Shown piece after piece: positions 43,094 through 46,620 of a stretch of 46,620 nucleotides of DNA. The stretch spans positions 1-46,620 of the forward strand of contig NZ_CAJYEB010000051.1 in assembly GCF_913773735.1 (NCBI RefSeq), given 5' to 3'. The notes under the pieces were generated by a model. It was not told the origin of the DNA and made no database searches. It saw nothing but the letters and a program-made list of their open reading frames with translations. The position numbers and the translations under genes were made by a program. The stretch's first letter is position 1; the number at the start of each line of letters is the position of its first letter. Origin of the DNA: an uncultured Massilia sp. (lineage in GTDB: Bacteria; Pseudomonadota; Gammaproteobacteria; Burkholderiales; Burkholderiaceae_D).

Positions 43094-43393
43094 ATGCATA
43101 TTGGCGAAGCAAGCCAAGGGGCCGTCGCATGCCTGGCGGTCGAAGGCGAAATGACGATCTACCGCGCCGCGGAACTGAAGCCCGCGCTGCTGGACGCCGT
43201 GCGCGCGCATGACGCGCCGGCGTTCGACCTGTCCGCCGTCACCGAATTCGACAGCGCCGGACTGCAACTGCTGCTGGTGGCGCGACGCGAGGCGCAGCGC
43301 CTCGGCAAGCCGCTGTGCGTGAGCGCCGCCAGCCCCGCCGTGTGCGAGGTATTCGCGCTGCTCGGCATCACCTGGGAAGGAGCGCCGGCATGA
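43094..43393 (+). CDS. STAS-domain protein
   Basis: The 99-residue protein is a single STAS domain of the anti-anti-sigma type. Ser 54 in EFDSAGLQLLL is in the position phosphorylated in SpoIIAA. The fold is usually a binding partner for a kinase or anti-sigma factor; no such gene other than CheA is adjacent. GGAG (43084-43087) lies 6 bases before ATG 43094. Its stop overlaps the cheA start, so production is coupled to CheA. A role in tuning the CheA complex is inference. Confidence 0.88.
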   Translation: MHIGEASQGAVACLAVEGEMTIYRAAELKPALLDAVRAHDAPAFDLSAVTEFDSAGLQLLLVARREAQRLGKPLCVSAASPAVCEVFALLGITWEGAPA

Positions 43394-45411
43394 ACCTCGA
43401 CCAGGTGATGCACACCTTCATCGCCGAGAGCCGCGAGCTGCTCGAGCAGATGGAAAACGCGCTGCTGGCCGTCTCCCACGACGGCGCCGCCGGGACCAAT
43501 ACCGAGACGATCAATGCGATCTTCCGCGCCGCGCACACGATCAAGGGCTCGGCCGGCATGTTCGGCCTGGACCCGGTGGTCGACTTCACCCACGTGGCCG
43601 AGAGCGTCCTGGACAAGGTGCGCGACGGCGTCGTGCCCGTCACCGACGCGCTGGTGACCCTGCTGCTGGCCTGCTGCGACCACATCGGCGCGCTGGTCGA
43701 CGCGGTCGAAGGCGGCACCCTCGCCACCGACGCGGGCCTCGCGGCCGCCGGCGCGCCGCTGCTGGACGCCCTGCAGGCGCGCCTGGACGGCGCGGACGGC
43801 ATGGCAGCGGCGCCGGCGCTGGCCGCATCCGGCGCCACGGCGGCCGCGGCGGCCGACGAGCAAGCGTGGACGATCTCGCTGCGCTTCGGCAACGACGTGC
43901 TGCGCAACGGCATGGACCCGCTGGCCTTCATCCGCTACCTGGGCCAGCTGGGCCGCATCACGGCGCTGGCCATGCTGGACGAGCGCCTGCCGCCGGCCGA
44001 GGCATTCGATCCCGAATCGTGCTACCTCGGCTTCGAGATCGGCTTTTCGAGCAGCGCCGGCCTGGCCGCGATCGACGGCGTGTTCGACTTCGTGCGCGAC
44101 GACTGCGAGGTGGCGATCGTGCCGGTGGCCGGCGTGCCCGAGGTGAACGAGGTGACCGAGGTGTCGCAGACGCCCGACGTGCCGGCGGCGCGCGCCTGCG
44201 CGCCGGCCGAGGCCGCGCCCGCCGCGCGCGCGGCGCACGAGCCGCGTCCGCAGCAGGAACGGCGCTCCGTGCGCGTCGATGCCGACAAGCTGGACCGCCT
44301 GATCGACCTGGTGGGCGAACTGATCATCGCCGGCGCCAGCACCAACCTGGCGGCGCGCCGCGCCCAGGTGCCCGACCTGCTGGAATGCACGGCGACGCTG
44401 TCCGGCCTGGTGGAAGAGGTGCGCGACAGCGCGCTGCAGCTGCGCATGGTGAAGATCGGCGCCACCTTCAACCGCTTCCAGCGCGTGGTGCACGACGTGG
44501 CGCGCGAGCTGGGCAAGGACATCCGCCTGCAGGTGAACGGCGAGGATGCGGAACTGGACAAGACCGTCGTCGAGAAGATCGGCGACCCGCTGACGCACCT
44601 GGTGCGCAACGCCATGGACCACGGCATCGAGCCGGCCGCGCTGCGCGCCGAACGCGGCAAGCCGGCCCAGGGCACGGTGGCGCTGAACGCCTACCACGAC
44701 TCGGGCAGCATCGTGATCGAGGTGTCCGACGACGGCGGCGGCCTGAAACGGGAGCGCATCCTGGCCAAGGCGGTCGAGCGCGGCCTGGTCGAACCCGGGC
44801 GCGTGCTGAGCGACAAGGAAATCTTCGGCCTGATCTTCGAACCCGGCTTCTCGACGGCGGAACAGGTGACCAACCTGTCCGGCCGCGGCGTCGGCATGGA
44901 CGTGGTCAAGCGCAACATCGTCGCGCTGCGCGGCAGCGTGGAAATCGCCAGCACCGAGGGCGTCGGCACCACGGTCACCGTGCGCCTGCCGCTGACGCTG
45001 GCGATCATCAACGGCTTCCAGGTCGGCGTGGGCAAGTCCGTGTTCGTGGTGCCGATGGACATGGTCGAGGAATGCATCGAGTTCCGCGAAGCGCCGGGAC
45101 GCGACTACGTCGACCTGCGCGGCCGGCCGCTGCCGTTCGTGCGGCTGCGCGAGCGCTTCGGCATGGCGGGCGCGCCGGCACGGCGCCAGAGCATCGTCGT
45201 GGTGCGCTACGGCAGCAGCCGCGCCGGCCTGGTCGTGGACAACCTGCTGGGCGAATTCCAGACCGTGATCAAGCCGCTCGGCAAGGTGTTCGCCGGCGCG
45301 CGCTTCCTGTCCGGCTCCTCGATCCTCGGCAACGGCGAGGTGGCGCTGATCCTCGACATCGCCGCGCTGCTGGCCGGCGTCGAGCACGACAGCCACGCGA
45401 CGGCGGCCTGA
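43390..45411 (+). CDS. cheA: Chemotaxis histidine kinase CheA
   Basis: The 673-residue kinase has a P1 HPt domain with the phosphorylated His 49 (RAAHTIKGSAG), a linker, then P3 dimerisation (VDADKLDRLIDLVGEL, about 298-313), P4 ATPase motifs (HLVRNAMDHG, VSDDGGGL, FSTAEQVTNLSGRGVGMDVV) and a C-terminal CheW-like P5 domain. The P2 region (CheY/CheB binding) is replaced by a low-complexity Pro/Ala stretch near 255-290. ATG 43390 overlaps the STAS stop. No CheW gene has appeared by the end of the window. Confidence 0.93.
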   Translation: MNLDQVMHTFIAESRELLEQMENALLAVSHDGAAGTNTETINAIFRAAHTIKGSAGMFGLDPVVDFTHVAESVLDKVRDGVVPVTDALVTLLLACCDHIGALVDAVEGGTLATDAGLAAAGAPLLDALQARLDGADGMAAAPALAASGATAAAAADEQAWTISLRFGNDVLRNGMDPLAFIRYLGQLGRITALAMLDERLPPAEAFDPESCYLGFEIGFSSSAGLAAIDGVFDFVRDDCEVAIVPVAGVPEVNEVTEVSQTPDVPAARACAPAEAAPAARAAHEPRPQQERRSVRVDADKLDRLIDLVGELIIAGASTNLAARRAQVPDLLECTATLSGLVEEVRDSALQLRMVKIGATFNRFQRVVHDVARELGKDIRLQVNGEDAELDKTVVEKIGDPLTHLVRNAMDHGIEPAALRAERGKPAQGTVALNAYHDSGSIVIEVSDDGGGLKRERILAKAVERGLVEPGRVLSDKEIFGLIFEPGFSTAEQVTNLSGRGVGMDVVKRNIVALRGSVEIASTEGVGTTVTVRLPLTLAIINGFQVGVGKSVFVVPMDMVEECIEFREAPGRDYVDLRGRPLPFVRLRERFGMAGAPARRQSIVVVRYGSSRAGLVVDNLLGEFQTVIKPLGKVFAGARFLSGSSILGNGEVALILDIAALLAGVEHDSHATAA

Positions 45412-45455
45412 GCGCCGATTCTTTTCGTAATACTCATTTGACCTGGAGAGCCATC

Positions 45456-46620
45456 GTGCTTAAGAACCTGAAAATCGGCGTCCGGCTTGGCCTTGGCTTC
45501 GGCGCGCTGCTGCTGCTGTTGCTGGCCGTCGCCCTGCTTGCCATCGGCCGCATGGAATCGATGAACAAGGCCACCGACACGATCACCGAGGACGCCTATC
45601 CGAAGGTGGTGCTGGCCAAGGACCTGATCCGCGATGCGGTGGACGTGCCGCGCCAGATGCGCGGCATGCTGTTGACCGACAACGAGGCCGAGATCGAGCG
45701 CTACCGCAAGCAGGTCGAGGCGCTGCGCGCCGACACCGTCGCGCGCCTCGCCGAGCTGACCAAGCTGGTCGCCAGCGAAAGCGGCAAGAAGCTGCTCAAG
45801 GACATCGTCGACCGCCATGCGGCGCTCGAACCGCTGTACAACCAGTTCTACGCCCTGCTGCGCAGCGACCGCAAGCGCGCCGCGGACTTCGTCAGCAGCG
45901 ACGTCATGCCGGCCAACCGCGAACTGACCGAGGCCGCCGCCGCGCTGGCCAAGCACCAGGGCGACAAGATGCGCGACATGGCCGTCCAGGCCAGCCGCAC
46001 CTACGACGAGACGCGCCAGCTCGTCATCGGCATGACCGCCAGCGCCGCCCTGCTGGCCCTGCTGGTCGCCAGCTTCATCACGCTGTCCGTCACGCGCCCG
46101 CTGCGCCAGGCGGTGCAGGCGGCCGACCGCCTCGCCGGCGGCGACCTGACGGTGGACATCCAGGCCAACCGCCGCGACGAGACCGGCCAGCTGCTGGCCG
46201 CGATGCGCAACATGGTCGAGAAGCTGACCCAGGTGGTCGGCGAAGTGAACGGCGGCGCCCAGTCGCTGGCCTCGGCCTCGGAAGAGGTCAGCGCCACCGC
46301 CCAGTCGCTGTCGCAGGCCGCTTCCGAGCAGGCCGCCGGCGTCGAGGAAACCAGCGCCTCGCTGGAACAGATGACCGCGTCGATCTCGCAGAACACCGAG
46401 AACGCCCGCGTCACCGACGGCATGGCCGCGCAGGCCGCGCGCGAGGCGGCCGAGGGCGGCGAAGCCGTCAAGGCCACCGTGAGCGCGATGAAACAGATCG
46501 CCAAGCAGATCGGCATCATCGACGACATCGCCTACCAGACCAATTTGCTGGCCCTGAACGCGGCGATCGAGGCGGCGCGCGCCGGCGAGCACGGCAAGGG
46601 CTTCGCCGTCGTCGCGGCCG
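45456..46620 (+). CDS. Methyl-accepting chemotaxis protein, 4HB type (partial, runs off the right edge)
   Basis: From GTG 45456 (GGAG at 45445-45448, 7-bp spacing) the frame stays open to the window end, giving about 388 residues. Two transmembrane helices (about 10-30 and 190-210) enclose a helical periplasmic domain of the Tar/4HB_MCP type (RQMRGMLLTDNEAEIERYR). A HAMP domain (about 212-262) follows, then the signalling domain with LLALNAAIEAARAGE at the break. It is probably the main input for the CheA upstream. Confidence 0.9.
   Translation, partial: MLKNLKIGVRLGLGFGALLLLLLAVALLAIGRMESMNKATDTITEDAYPKVVLAKDLIRDAVDVPRQMRGMLLTDNEAEIERYRKQVEALRADTVARLAELTKLVASESGKKLLKDIVDRHAALEPLYNQFYALLRSDRKRAADFVSSDVMPANRELTEAAAALAKHQGDKMRDMAVQASRTYDETRQLVIGMTASAALLALLVASFITLSVTRPLRQAVQAADRLAGGDLTVDIQANRRDETGQLLAAMRNMVEKLTQVVGEVNGGAQSLASASEEVSATAQSLSQAASEQAAGVEETSASLEQMTASISQNTENARVTDGMAAQAAREAAEGGEAVKATVSAMKQIAKQIGIIDDIAYQTNLLALNAAIEAARAGEHGKGFAVVAA

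Overview
The window is chromosomal DNA from a high-GC Gram-negative bacterium. The gene set (PriA with HemE, Rep, SlyX, a DUF4404/YgiQ pair, a large TonB-dependent receptor, secreted DUF4214 proteins and a chemosensory cluster) and the codon use point to a betaproteobacterium of the Burkholderiales, most likely Oxalobacteraceae (Massilia/Telluria/Duganella type). That placement is inference; no rRNA or ribosomal protein gene is present to confirm it.

Left part (1-16 kb). The window opens with the last codons and right terminal repeat of an IS1595-like transposase, then a terminator and a three-armed palindromic repeat. A TonB-dependent receptor reads leftward. A tRNA-Val/tRNA-Asp pair with its own promoter is followed by two perfect hairpins, a duplicated tRNA-Asp 3' end and a terminator. 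Next come a two-gene ABC exporter, a membrane diguanylate cyclase, a cyclic-nucleotide-binding protein coupled to a PerM/AI-2E-type transporter, YgiQ with a DUF4404 protein, a periplasmic M3 peptidase, a secreted FG-GAP/DUF4214 protein and a TMEM175-type channel.

Middle (16-31 kb). A three-gene glycosylation module (GT2, GtrA flippase, GT-C-like membrane protein) resembles the Gtr surface-glycan modification systems. It is followed by small leftward genes including DUF3144 and slyX, a serralysin-type metalloprotease with a DUF4214 tail, Rep helicase, a winged-helix/transglutaminase-like fusion, a DUF1857 protein, an orphan dihydrolipoyl-dehydrogenase-like flavoprotein, and PriA.

Right part (31-46.6 kb). 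A gene-free stretch of about 560 bp between priA and hemE carries four exact DnaA boxes and several near matches. This is the most striking non-coding signal here. Genes left of it read almost all leftward and genes right of it almost all rightward. Right of hemE lie an S9 peptidase translationally coupled to a 1387-aa SNF2 helicase, a DUF885 hydrolase, and a chemosensory operon (transmembrane MCP without a ligand domain, CheY, STAS, CheA, a 4HB-type MCP that runs off the window).

Coding density is high. Many long open frames on the opposite strand are artefacts of GC-rich codons and were left out.
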